A stretch of DNA of 64,000 nucleotides from Stereum hirsutum FP-91666 SS1 (taxonomy: Eukaryota > Basidiomycota > Agaricomycetes > Russulales > Stereaceae): assembly GCF_000264905.1 (NCBI RefSeq), contig NW_006763152.1, positions 493,173 through 557,172 on the forward strand, written 5' to 3'. The translations under genes were made by a program, and so were the position numbers. This document shows, one piece after another, positions 35,838 through 47,296 of this stretch. A model generated the notes under the pieces. That model was given only the letters and a program-made list of their open reading frames with translations, was not told the DNA's origin and made no database searches. How positions within the stretch are numbered: the first letter of the stretch is position 1; every line of letters starts with the position of its first letter.

Positions 35838-37711
35838 TCAGTCCTCCATAAGATCCGCACCCTTCAACCCTGCCGCCCTCCTGGCCTCAACTCTCGTCTT
35901 CATCACAGTCCGCGCACCGTCGACTGCTTTATCCAATGTTCCCGATTTGGCCATGGCGAGGAGGAGCGCGTGGATCAGGCCGAGGTGATTATGTCTCCGG
36001 AGCGAGTTTTCGAACTGTACGGCGAACGAGGAGGCGAGGATACGAGATACAAGGTAGGGTTTAGAGCAAGAGAAAGGACAGTGAGCACGACAATCACAAA
36101 TACGAGTAAAGAGATGGGCGGTGGAACAAGAAAACGTACATCCCATCGTTGCCTCTTCGCGGCCTCGTTCGCCACCATCTGGCCGACTTCTTCCGCCATC
36201 ATCGTGTCTCCCGCCGCTTGTAATTGCTCAAGTTGGGCTTGTAATGCAGGGAGGTTATCATCGTGCAATGCGAGGAGGGAGAACTCGAGCTATTTAAAGA
36301 GGAAAAGACGAAAGAGGAATTTCAGTATGGGTATGAAAGAACGTGACATTAAAAGAGGAGGCGGTGGAGAAAATTGCCAGAGAAAGGCGAACATATTGGC
36401 GAATCGCCACGCCTTGAATGATGCACGAAAGTGATTCAGAGCGCTACTATAAACATGTATAGTGTTGCCCCGTTATCGAGGGTGCCAGTTTCAGTGTGGC
36501 CCGTGCCACACGAGTATAAGCGCTCGAGACCGGTAATGCAGACGTCGAGGCAGTGGTGTGGTGTCTTATCCCATTGAACCACGCAGCAGGACATATGTCA
36601 CTGACGATGTGCAGATACAAAAACATCATCCCGTTCGTCAAGGAAGGCCGAAGAGGTGCAGTTGAACTCTGCGTCCTCCCGCGATGTCGCTGACAGGGAC
36701 GGTTGTCTGAACGCAAGCAAAAATGTATCTGGACGTGGACGGGTATGCTCGTCTGAGTTCGAGCAAGGTGGGTAGGAGGCCGCAGGTGGTCATATGTGGT
36801 ATGCCCGAATGACAGATACAAAGAGCACCAAACCGGCTTGAAAGAAAGAAAAACGCAAAAAAAAAACGTACTGCGCCAGCGGGATACGTCGCTATCCGAG
36901 CTTCAATGACCTCCCTATTCAACCATAAACACGGTCACCACCAACACACCAACACGAAGAATTTCAACGCGGGAATACGCACCTCGCCTTTCCAATCCAA
37001 CCCTCCCCACCCTCCTCCCAAGCCCCATGCCTGATCGGCTCCCTTTTCAACCCATCCAACTCATAAACTGCTCCATTCACCGGTAGATAAACTACAAAAT
37101 GGTAGGCGTCCTTCTCCGTCTCCCTGGGCAAATCCAACCCATCTAACGAAATTGCACTGGGCGGCGAAAGCGCATTATGCGCCTCTCTCAACCAATCCGC
37201 CGATGTCACGGCTAATCCGCGGGTTTGTGGGTCCATACCCGTTGTGAACGCAAAGAGGTCCTCTAATTGGGATGTTGAACCAGGGGCACGGTTCGTCGAC
37301 GTGGAAGGGAGAGGAGTGATGTTGCCAAGAGCGTTGAGGACGGCGAGAGTGGCACAGGCATTGTTTACTACTTGATGAGCGAAGAAGCCAGGAAAGTCGG
37401 GATCGTATTGAGAGCCGGTAGTTGACGAAGGGTCGGGTTCGCCGGATGAAGGCAGCCATTTAAAGAGGAAAATGAGGGCGTGAATGGGCGCGAGCGGTGC
37501 GAGCACGGAGGCATCGAGGGAATACAGGTCATCACAGATAAGTGGAACACCCAAAGATTTCAACAATTCACTGTAAGATTATAATCACAAGAAGTTTTGA
37601 AAATCAGTTGCCGGTAAACGTTATGAAAGAAATGGGAAATGGTGCGAACGTAAATACACCAGGATCAGATTCGGTAAGCTGCCAGCCGCTAGAGTCGTCC
37701 TCGCCAGACAT
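35838..37711 (-). CDS. UCHL5: Ubiquitin C-terminal hydrolase, UCH37/UCHL5 type
   Basis: Cysteine protease that removes ubiquitin; UCH37 orthologs work at the 19S proteasome. It starts at the ATG at 37711 (MSGEDDSSGWQLTESDPGVF|TELLKSLGV). The catalytic Cys is in HQVVNNACATLAVLNALGNI, with the preceding Gln as oxyanion residue. The catalytic His is in EKDAYHFVVYLPVNG and the Asp in AVYELDGLKREPIRHG. EVIEARIATYPAGA follows. The UCH37-like C-terminal helices are HDDNLPALQAQLEQLQAAGD, EAAKRQRWDFENSLRRHNHL and GLIHALLLAMAKSG, ending ADLMED at 35838. The 36871-36290 gap (582 nt) is too long for one intron, and the expected 'RFNLMA' strand was not found, so one exon is missing from this model. Otherwise intact. 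Confidence 0.9.
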
Positions 37712-38958
37712 AACAGGAGTGTAGTATTATTCAAATAGGCCAGAGATGGCGGAGATGGCGAGATAGATGCGAACGCTCGCTGTGAGGAACGATGGAGCTG
37801 GTGTGGAGGAAGACGCGACGCGTCACTTTTTTGAGACGCGTCTCCATTTGTCCACGCACGTGGTTCTACGTCGCCTTCCAAATGTAGCAAAAATCTGCCT
37901 TCGTCTCATCTTCCCAACATCTTCCTTCATCCTCTCGTTCTTTGTGTCCTTAGAACATTCTCTAGAGACCTCGCGTTATGGCTCCGTTGATTTACACTGG
38001 GTCACTTCCCGTTTGGAGTCCTCATAAATTCTAGAGTCCTAGTAGATGCACAGAGGGAGGCTCTGAAGTCGATTTCTGATTGGACGAGACCTCTTGTCTT
38101 TGTGATTCTGTGCACCAGGTTCGTCTTATAGAAAATTCATATAGCTCTTGTATGACGGGGTAGATATGAAATGTGGCACTGTCGCTAGAGTTCTACTTCA
38201 ACCACGGTGTGTCATTCAATTCAAAGGTCTAGCTCCGTATCGTCGCATCTGGAGCAGGCAAACGATAAACTTACCCTGTCGATATACTTATACCTTTTCA
38301 CTGACAAATCAACGCGTATCGCATCGTGTTGTTACTCTCCTCCTGGCTATTTCCTCGGGGCAAACTCGAACCAATTGCGCTCCTACAGTCCGGATCTCTC
38401 GACACTCGAGATGCATCCCAGGTATTGGATCCGTGCCACATAACTACCCCAAGTCTCAACTTCGAAGTGATTGGATCTGGAGAATCTCAAAACATGCTGT
38501 TCCTATATAGATGGACAAGAAAGTGCCATCCTGAAGGAGTCACGGTGGTGGTACGAAGCGAAGCAGAGAAAACGGCGCTGGCGACAGCCGAAAGCGTTGG
38601 TATGTAAGTTAACGTTAGCGCGATTTGCCGGCTCTTTGTTTGGTGGTTGGAAGCGCCCGTTGGGAAAAATTGAATCCTGATCCTTGACCATCATGACCTC
38701 TGCAATACCCAGAGACGTAGTAAGCTGTCCACAGCTTCGATAGGTATTTTTCTGTATGACTGACTTGCCTTCTGAAGATAATCAAAATCGTCCACCAGCT
38801 GTTGACGGCCAGCACCTTGATTAGTGAAGCGGCTGCAATACTTCAGTCGAGGCTGCTGCTTTCTGAAAACCAAACAAGAGACACGTCGGTGAGTGTTGTC
38901 ACTGATGTGACGTATTTACACGTCATCTGATGCGCCTTGGGTGTCTATGTTCTTATGA
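37712..38958. other. Intergenic, nothing recognised
   Basis: Divergent promoter side of the UCH gene. Several open frames (for example 38148-38510 +, 38873-38503 -) carry no motif or consistent splice structure. Confidence 0.35.
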
Positions 38959-39714
38959 GATGGCTGCTTCGTCCTCGTCCACGATGTCTGCTGATGCAGT
39001 ACAGTTCGTTTCGACTCTCGCTAAGGCAGTCACGAACACCGTATCAAGCCTAGGAGAGATGACAGGGGGCAAGTCCTTGTTCATTCTATTAGGGACACAT
39101 CGTTAAACTGATAAGTTTCTGTAGCAATTGACACATTGTGCCAACCAATGTTCCGGATCAAGAGCCCAGCCTGGAGGTGTTCAATTCATTCGTGAAGGGC
39201 CCTCGTTAGAAAGACCAGAGCCGGGACCTTCAAGCACCGGCTCCACTCGCGAGGCAGAGTCGTCAATGCCACCCCCTAGGTATGTTCAGTTGGCGATCCC
39301 GCTATCCTACTGTGCGCTTTCCGGCTAACTGAACGGGACGACTTAGTGTCATACCGCAAGCCCCTCAGACTCAACTTACGGGCAATATTGGTGCAGTGAG
39401 GACATCCACCCAAAGATCTATCAAGACGAGAGGTCCCTATACCGCGGCAGCATGTATAGCTTGCCGTCGAGCGAAGAGAAAGTGTATTAGTCTTTCACCT
39501 GGAAACGAGGAGTGCGCGTACGTGGTCAACTTTGATAGCCCCATTTGTTCCAACTTTCTGACCGAACTGCAGGCAATGTATAATGCGCGACCAACCTTGT
39601 GTCTACCCTGCTGCGCCCGAATCGGTCTCAGGAGCCTCTGTGGACATGGGCGAAGGGTCTTCAAGTTCCACGTTGGACCTGAACATCACGCCCACTGGCG
39701 ATCCTGCTCCGTAA
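38959..39714 (+). CDS. Small Zn(II)2Cys6 fungal-type zinc-cluster protein
   Basis: Likely DNA-binding regulator. The zinc cluster is complete once an intron is removed: CIACRRAKRKC, ISLSPGNEE, then CAQCIMRDQPC, i.e. Cys-x2-Cys-x6-Cys-x9-Cys-x2-Cys-x6-Cys. The intron has donor GC|GTACGT and acceptor CTGCAG, near 39519-39572. A downstream Ser-rich tail ends LNITPTGDPAP at the TAA at 39712-39714. An earlier intron links MPPPS|VIPQAP at about 39280-39351. A first exon from the ATG at 38959 (MAASSSSTMSADAV) is likely, but its splice to the exon near 39122 could not be resolved in phase. No fungal-specific TF domain follows, so the protein is unusually short, about 200 residues. It may be a truncated regulator or need only the DNA-binding part. 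Confidence 0.7.
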
Positions 39715-42397
39715 GTTTTGTATCCTATGATCTTGTCTGAGTTGATTTATCATCACTGAAACAAAATTCCCTATGTTTTCTCCATGATTTTGACGACGGC
39801 TCTTCATTAGACAAACAAACAACACAGAAAGCGGTACAACATAACCTTCGTTCTCATCGCACAAACTACTTAAAAGACATCTCAGAGCCAACTAACATAG
39901 GATAGCGAGATGAAAGAGTCCTTTTGAGTCACAGTTCACGATTAAAACAGTGGGATGATAACAGCGTTCGGAGAGGAAATGAGAATGTGGCCCACGATGG
40001 TTTGGATACGAACGGTGGATACACGAGCATAAAATGCGCTTCGGAGTCGCCGAGCGCTCTAATGTAATATAGTGGACCGAGTGTGATGGCTGGGTATCGT
40101 TATGGAATTGTATATGAATTTCGAAAAAAAAATGCCGCATACAGTACGGAAAGACACCTGAACCACCAGCCCCGGGAGAAAGGCAGAACCAAAAGCGTGC
40201 TCACGGACGTCCGTGATCCTCAGGCTGGTAATCTGAGGGTATCACGGAGCACGACCAGCTGCCGAGCATACGAGAACAGAAATTACATCCACGAGTGCAT
40301 GACCGATCAATGAACTGAGAACAGTCACCAGAAGTGTATGAGAGAAAACGCCGTATACTTACCTTTGTTCCTTCATCGTAGGCGGTGCAAGCAAACTCAA
40401 CGGGGGTATGCAATATCACAAGCTCGACGGCCATCGACACTGTCTTCGGTTGCGTCGAATTGGACAGCAACATTAAGATCAGGGGAGTTCAGAGCGCAGC
40501 GCAGCCCTATAGCTAATTACTTACCTCGATGCAGACTACGCCACCGCCACATGAACCTTCGATATTTAAACACGGGGGCGGCGGCTGCTTTTGGGAGCTT
40601 CGAAACCGAATACAAAACCGAATACCGTACGCTAAGTGCTAGTAACGGGTTGAGAGGTGGCGAAAGCCTTTGTATGTGGCCCACTGAATGCGGTACGGGT
40701 GTTTTTTGTTCAGCGAGAACAAAAGATTGTCTTTCGAGAGTACGAAACCGAAACACGTGACTCAAAATTACCATAGCAGGCAACGCCGAAATGCCCGATT
40801 CGGTTTACTTAGTGACCACGAAACTTTTTCTTTCGTGCTCACGGCGCATTAACACACAGGATTGCATCCAGTGCCGTCTAAAGAAAACAAAGGGCGCACG
40901 CTGAAGCCATCCCGAAGCCTTTTGTCTCCGAATCCGGTTCTGGATTCTGTTTAGTTCCTTTCAAAAGCAGCCGCCTCCCCCGTGTTTGGCGCAGCAATAC
41001 AGAATAACGAGAAGGAAAGGCACGGACTCGATGCCTTGCGCCCAGAGAAAGTATTGGGCATAATGCTGCTGTTCGTCACGATGAAAAATCGAGCTCCGGT
41101 GATAAAATCGCCGTTGTAGGTATCGAGATTCGAGAACACGTCACACAGTAAGTACTTACCTATAGCGGGAGACCTAAATTGTCAACCCCATTAATGGACT
41201 ATACGGGAAAAGAAACACTGGGTATACTCATCGCGAAAGGAAGAATAAACAAAGGATGTGATTGAGCGAATTGCCTTCCTCAACGATCCATGAACGTTGA
41301 TGGTGCGAACGCTATCGAGAAAAGACGTACTTATCAGCATACGATTCGAGCAGGACGGAAACAGGATGTACCAGGTAGAAGCTCGCAAGCTTCAGCATAT
41401 ACAATGGCCTAGATATCATATCGTAGAAGGGTGTTAGGCGTACTATATGAGCGAGCCGCAGAGAATCCCAAACGCCACGTGGCAAATACCGAGGATGGCG
41501 GGTAAAGCTAGACAAGGAGCAGATCGAGCTGACGAAGGGGTGGGTGGATATGGCCTGCATCTCGAAAGAGCCGAGCGAAAACAACACCGGGTTGAAGCAA
41601 CACTGTCTAGCAGAAAAACCGGGGGCGATGTAAACCGCCTTGCCCTTGGGGACGTTGCCCGCTTCTCAGCAAGAAATGGATTCGACGACCGCCGTGGTAT
41701 TCCAAGGAAGGAAATGTTAGAGATGCGATGTGATAAACTGGGTCACAGTGAGTCCCGGCGTCGAGTTGAGGGGAGAGGAAGTGAAACAGAATTGGAGCCA
41801 TTCAATTCTCGTCGGTTCATGGCCGGGTGCTGTCAGTCAACAGTCGTCTGCTAAGCTCTGGAATTGCGACGTCCAGGTCCCCAGATTAGAGAACAAAAAG
41901 GTACGCACTATAGCTCCAAGATATAGGAGATATTCCTTCTGGTTAATTAGACGAACATATCCCATGTAAGCCTATCGCAGACAGAATGAGAACGGCCCAC
42001 GCACCATGCTCGGACAGCGGCAGAAGCACCGCTCGCCCCGGTATCACGTTCTTGACGAGCTAGACCAAGAAAGCTTCTATGTTCGAAACTGGGCTGAAAT
42101 CCCGGATTTTTTGCAGTGCGTAGAGGACACGAAGAGGAAAGAGTGACAGGTCGGACGCCGCGTTGGTGGCGGTCAGGAAGCAAGTCCGACGCGTGTCGAA
42201 ATGGGTGTGAGGTGCACGTGAAGCAAACGTGAAGACCTCAGTTGAGAGATTCGTTCATACTCGAGACTTTGGAAATCTCTTATAACAAAGGAAGAAGTAT
42301 GAATTGGCCATATAAAAACCATGGATGTGTACAAATTTGGAAGGGGGGTCAAAGGGCAGTGGATACTTAAGGCTCGAAAGAAATTGAAAAGGAATCA
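39715..42397. other. Long region without a recognised gene
   Basis: Contains the inverted-repeat element at 40568-40987. A minus frame at 41587-41312 (VWDSLRLAHIVRLTPFYDMI...) is moderately hydrophobic and could be an exon of an unknown gene, but neighbouring exons could not be assembled. Nothing else supported. Confidence 0.3.
40568..40987. repeat. ~420-bp element with terminal inverted repeats
   Basis: Left end 40568-40593 (AAACACGGGGGCGGCGGCTG...) matches the reverse complement of 40962-40987 with one mismatch in 26. Weaker inverted similarity continues inward for about 30 bp (AAACCGAATAC... against the complement of GGTTCTGGATTCTG). The interior has no coding signal. No clear target duplication was seen. 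It fits a small non-autonomous DNA element, unrelated in sequence to the palindrome at 9774. Confidence 0.6.
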
Positions 42398-43656
42398 TCA
42401 CTGTAATGCCCTTGGCTTTCTACCTGGCCTCTTGCCTTGCCCACAACTGTTCTTCTGGTGCCTCTTGAGAGCATCCGGACGGCTGCAAGACTTACCGCAA
42501 GACTTACAAGAGACCCGTAAGGTGGTAGTGTTGTGGCATGAAAGTGTGTGGCGCCGAGCGTCGGCATCGCGTCCAAATCGGATGTGGCACTGCTTGCAGG
42601 TGCCACCTCGTCCTTTCTTCTTCCCCGTCGCCTTCTCTCTTCTTCCTCTCCCTCCTCTCGTCTTCTCTGCGCTGACCGTCGGCGCTCCAGACGGTTCCGG
42701 GAGCCCACTGGTATTCTCGGGAATGGTGGTGTACGTGGGGAGTACCCCACGTACGTCGTTAGTTCGGGTCAGTTCGGTACTCGGAATCGTCTGTTGATCT
42801 GTAGGTTTGTCAGACCTGAACATTCTCATCCGCGAGAAGCGTTGGAGCCAACACACCTTCGACAGACATATCTTGCTCCTCTTGCTGCGCTGGATTCAGA
42901 TACTGTCCGTATAGCGTTGCCATGTCACCACCAATCCCTATATCTTGCATCTCGACACCTGTGGCGCCCCAAGGAACGACTCTAGTCTCATTCCTCCACC
43001 CATCGATCTCGCCCATGCAGTCAGGGTTATCCTCCGAACCACTAGGGTTGGTAATTAAGGTGCTTGGTTCTTGCGCAGAGGAGATGGGGGCAAAGGGAAT
43101 CATCGAGGGTGATATGGCGAAGGATGATGTGTGGTTGAGGCAGCTGGGCGCGAGCGATGATAAGGCCCAATAAGACGCGTCATCTGGAAGTCCATCAAAG
43201 CTACCATGGTGGTCTGGCAGCGAAGGAATGGATGTCTGCTGTATCTCTCGGTGAGTCCTATTATGCTCTTGTAAATCTGACGAACACTTACGAACTGTAT
43301 GGTCGGCATAGCGGGCTCACCGCCACGGTGGTACACACCAATTGGGTAGGGGTCATTCTGAGCAGCAGGTGATGGTGAGCACGCCACCCAATTGTTGACC
43401 ACAAATGATACTTACGAGTAGGCCCAGCATCTCGAAACCCTCGACATCGTGATTCGTTGAATGGTATTGTACATCTCTCGACGCTCCAGGCTCATTACGG
43501 TACGTCTGAACATCTTCGCCAGGCTCTACACTCGAGATGCGCTGTTCAACATATCCAAATTGCATGGCCACGAACTGTTGCCATGAAGCAAACTCGGCGA
43601 CGATGTCGTCGTAGCGAAGTTCATGCAGGCCGAGCGTGATCGGTGGATCATCCATG
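42398..43656 (-). CDS. Two-finger C2H2/C2HC zinc-finger protein (family copy 2)
   Basis: Likely nuclear DNA-binding protein. The start is taken at the ATG at 43656 (MDDPPITLGLHELRYDDIVA), because the same MDDPPI start occurs in the paralog at 48576. The middle part is acidic and Ser/Pro-rich (TSIPSLPDHHGSFDGLPDDA, ISSAQEPSTLI, ATLYGQYLNPAQQEEQDMSV). A 64-nt intron with donor GAAG|GTGTGT and acceptor CTACAG joins SVE|DQQTIPSTELTRTNDVRG. The fingers are CKQCHIRFGRDADARRHTLS plus CH, and CKSCGKSCSRPDALKRHQKN plus SC. They are followed by a GQGKRPGRKPR basic tail resembling an AT-hook, ending at 42398. Introns in the first half (43450-43250) are approximate. Confidence 0.78.
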
Positions 43657-45838
43657 TCGGAGACTCTGAGACGGGGTTCCTCCCTGTAGTGAGGAGAGAG
43701 AGTCAGGCCAAGGGCAAGGACGCCTGTACACCACATCTTCCCGTTTATCATATTCACATCATCGACACATATTCTCTGTCGTTCTAGATCGAGTCAGAGC
43801 TTTCTGCAGCTCAATAGCCTCACACACCTGCCACATTTAGACCCAGGTACGCCAATTGGGATCAGTATGCGAGCTCCCTTCGCGACATTTACTAGGCAGT
43901 CTGATGTTCGTCCTGCAGGTCTATTTACCTGTCCATCGAGCTATGTATAAGCTCCGCGGTATTTCCGTCGCGTACGCCGTACGATTCCTACAACGTGATC
44001 CTCATATCGGACAATGCGTACTGTCTTGCTCAGGGAATACGTACTGCTGCGGCGCGAATCTCTGCTACGCATCTTCACTTGAACCTCGTTCACGATGCGG
44101 TTTAGCAACCAATGTAAGTCTTCATAATCATGGCCTCAGGCTGGGCCATAATCTCGTTGGCTGCTCGCCACTGTATAGTAGCCTACGCAATACTTAGGTT
44201 GACAATGCCGTCCGACCGCAGTCATGGAACCTGCCGTATCAATGCATCCGACTTGTTCCTTCCTGCATCGAATGCTGTCAATACTTTATTTTTCGTAGAC
44301 AATACTCTGCCGAAGACTGTATAGTCTAAGGTGTCGTGCTCGCCACACGGAATTAGCGCCCTCCCCAATATTCTGAGCATTTGACTCTCCTATTTATATG
44401 GTATATTCTCGAAGATATGGCCCATTTCAGAAACTGTGTTCTGCTTTCCTATCCGAACCGGTCGTCTCAGTGCTGTTCAAAGTTGCCCAGTATGACCACA
44501 ACTCCTTCGCGCAGTATGGTCTATTTTTGTATTTTGCACGAGTTTTACGCCACTGTGAATATCGCCAGATCGCCGTGGCACTTCGAGGTCCTACCGTCCG
44601 ACTTCAGATGCCTTCTCTTTAAATTTACCTGCCTCTTTGCACCACTTCCTGGACAGCGATTCACGCAAGACATGGAAGCGAGGCGTAGAGTACGGGAAAC
44701 ACGATCCGAGGACGATTTTGCGTGGCGGCGGCTGAGATGCGACCAGTGTCTGTCGGAATATCGGGCCTTGGGGGGGTTTTTTTTTCTCCCTACTACATCA
44801 GAAGCCACAGATACCACACTCAGTCAGTATAATGACAAGTATTTGAGTGCTCCAGCGGCGGGATGTACAAGGTTTCAGATTTGAATTCGGTGATCTCAAA
44901 GTTTCGCCTTCCTGTTGGCCGCGCACATCTGCTCTCTCCCTCGAAACTGACAACTACATCAGAGGCCCGAAGCCATCGGGGTATCTCCAGTACACGATGA
45001 CAAGGATGCAATGGAACCGCAAATGCGAGATGGACATGCATCATGCCAATTGTCGGATTGCCGCCTGTTATCTATAGAAGACCGCACTCCGTCCTATATC
45101 TAGCGATGAATGGTTGGAGCTGCTTCTCGATGGCCAAGAGTGGCGAACCCTTTGGAGCTTACGTTCCAGTGATTCCTCTGTGATTCGTAGCTCCCTTAGT
45201 CATTTGACCATTAGATATTATTTCGACCGTGAATTTTTGCACCCGGCAACGCCTGCACAACCGTACCATATTGGTACATTCAGCAAGTGTACCTTACCCT
45301 GCCAATTGTGGAGAGGCTTGAAACGAACCCGAGGACTCCACATTGATACATTATCGCATCATGACAACATACCTTCGCTGCGCGTGAATGCCACTACTTT
45401 CCCCCTCTATATGTTCAGATATTTTGCTTTGCTTGCTGTCTTTCTAACGCGCTCAACCACAGAGACCACGTTCCTCGTGGGCGAAGCAATCTATGTCTAT
45501 TGCGACTTGACCTTAGCCATGCCAAGAATGCGAATGGGGTGCACAATAACATATCCCGCTCGTCCTATCTATTGTTACTTTTTAGTTGTTGAATTTCTCT
45601 CCCGCGATGAAATCTGACCTTCATCTGTGGAGATCCCGGATCTCGCAATCGATGATCATGCTAGAACGACCGTACAGCCTTGAGATGGCGGGACGCCAGT
45701 CGAAGTTAAAATGTCGACTCCATAGCTCAGGCTTTTCTCTGTCTCCCCCAGTCCCTAGGGCTAGTATAGTGAGCAACAGTTTTTGTTTACCTATTCTTTG
45801 AAGGTGCTAAGAGTCTCGCAAAATTCGAAGCTTCCTAC
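43657..45838. other. Intergenic, nothing recognised
   Basis: Frames such as 45114-45617 (+) are open for 167 codons but show no motif, membrane pattern or splice support. This is the shared upstream region of zinc-finger copy 2 and seven-TM family II copy 3. Confidence 0.3.
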
Positions 45839-47137
45839 ATGATACTACCGACGAATTACAGCCCCAAAGAATCGTCATCAGATCTATGGATTGAGCGCTT
45901 TACGTTCGTTGGTGGAATCGCAGGTGGCGTTGCATATGGTATACTGCGACTCAGGTTCTCAAGTACCTTTCAAAGCTAACGGTTTTCCACGTCTCTTCTC
46001 AGGCTTTCACGTCTGTCTTTTCATCGGAGCGACCCATCTTATCCGCCGATCCCAGGTGGAAGCTAAACAGAAAGTACAACAAGCATTACATATGTTGACG
46101 TTATTCACATTGGGGACCATTTGTCTGGTTTGCTACTCAAGCGAGTTCGAGACAATGTTTATTAAACAGCGTGACTTCCCGGGCGGACCGAGTGAATGGT
46201 TAAAAATCCACTTTGCCATACCGGCCAATATCCTAGGCAGGGTCGTGCTCTCAACCTGCGATATCCTGACTGACAGCATTCTGGTCTGTCACACTCTTCA
46301 GTGCGTTTCCTATGATACAGTAGTCTTATCTGAGCGAATTTCATCCAGCTGTACCGTCTATGGATAATTTGGGGTCGAAGCTATCGCATCGCGGCGATTC
46401 CTTTTTTGATTCTGTTATTTTGCTTGGGTACGTCCGTGCTTTCAAAATCGCCAGTGGTACTATTGTGCTTATCGCGAAGCTGGGTTAGCTACGGATGTAC
46501 TGGCCGCTCCACTAAACCTGGCAACAACATCTGGTCAGGAGAGGCCGTCCCATGGAACATCGCGTCCTGGTCTGCCTCCATTTCTCTAAACGTTGTCGTT
46601 ACGTTGGGCATCGTCTACCGACTCCTTTACATGCGCAGGTTGATGCGTACAACGCTCCCAATGCGTAATGCACAAATGTATACGTCTATTACTGCGATGA
46701 TCATCGAGTCTTCGGCTATTAATACTGTCACCTATAATGCCTTCCTCATATCTTATGTCGTGGATAGTCCGTTTCAACGAGTAGTCCTTCCTGTGCTTAC
46801 TCAAGCCATGGTGAGAGAAACTTCCTCTCCTATGACCTGCATCGTACCACTGACATCATCTCCACGTCCATGGTAGTGCATTGCACCCGAACTCATTATT
46901 CTCCGAGTTGCATTGGGTCAGGCATGGTCCCATCAAACTGCTTTGAATTCAATCAGTAACGTGCATGTCGCTAATGTCGAATCCACTGTGAACGTCATAG
47001 CGAATGGCTCTTGCAATTCCTTTCCGGGAGATGGCAGTCAATTGGAGCTGGGGATCAAAGCAGCCGGTGGGGAGGAACGCTCGAACCCCGATGGAGCAGA
47101 AGTTATAGCCGAAGCCGTCGACGAGGGTATTCGATGA
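45839..47137 (+). CDS. Seven-TM membrane protein, family II, copy 3
   Basis: Starts at the ATG at 45839 (MILPTNYSPKESSSDLWIER), leaves at VAYG|gtatac and resumes GFHVCLFIGATHLIRRSQVE. The hallmark loop is MFIKQRDFPGGPSEWLKIHF. Next come LYRLWIIWGRSYRIAAIPFL, VSYGCTGRSTKPGNNIWSGE, SISLNVVVTLGIVYRLLYMR, SITAMIIESSAINTVTYNAF, VDSPFQRVVLPVLTQAM and CIAPELIILRVALGQAWSHQ, with an acidic tail to the TGA at 47137. It is more similar to the copy at 20113 than to 17514 (shared LGQAWSH and FQRV-LPVL-QAM). Only 159 bases separate its stop from the convergent zinc-finger gene. The exon joint around 46430-46490 is uncertain. Confidence 0.82.
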
Positions 47138-47296
47138 TAAAAAAAATGCAAAGCTCTATGTAATACGGTTGTTAGTGTTGCACTCTTAATCCGAGAAGTT
47201 TAGAAAAGTAAGAGTTTGTGGCATTTAGTCTTCGACCCCCGTCGTGTAAGTACATGATAGGAATGGAAAGAAAAATACAAAACAAAACAAAACAAA

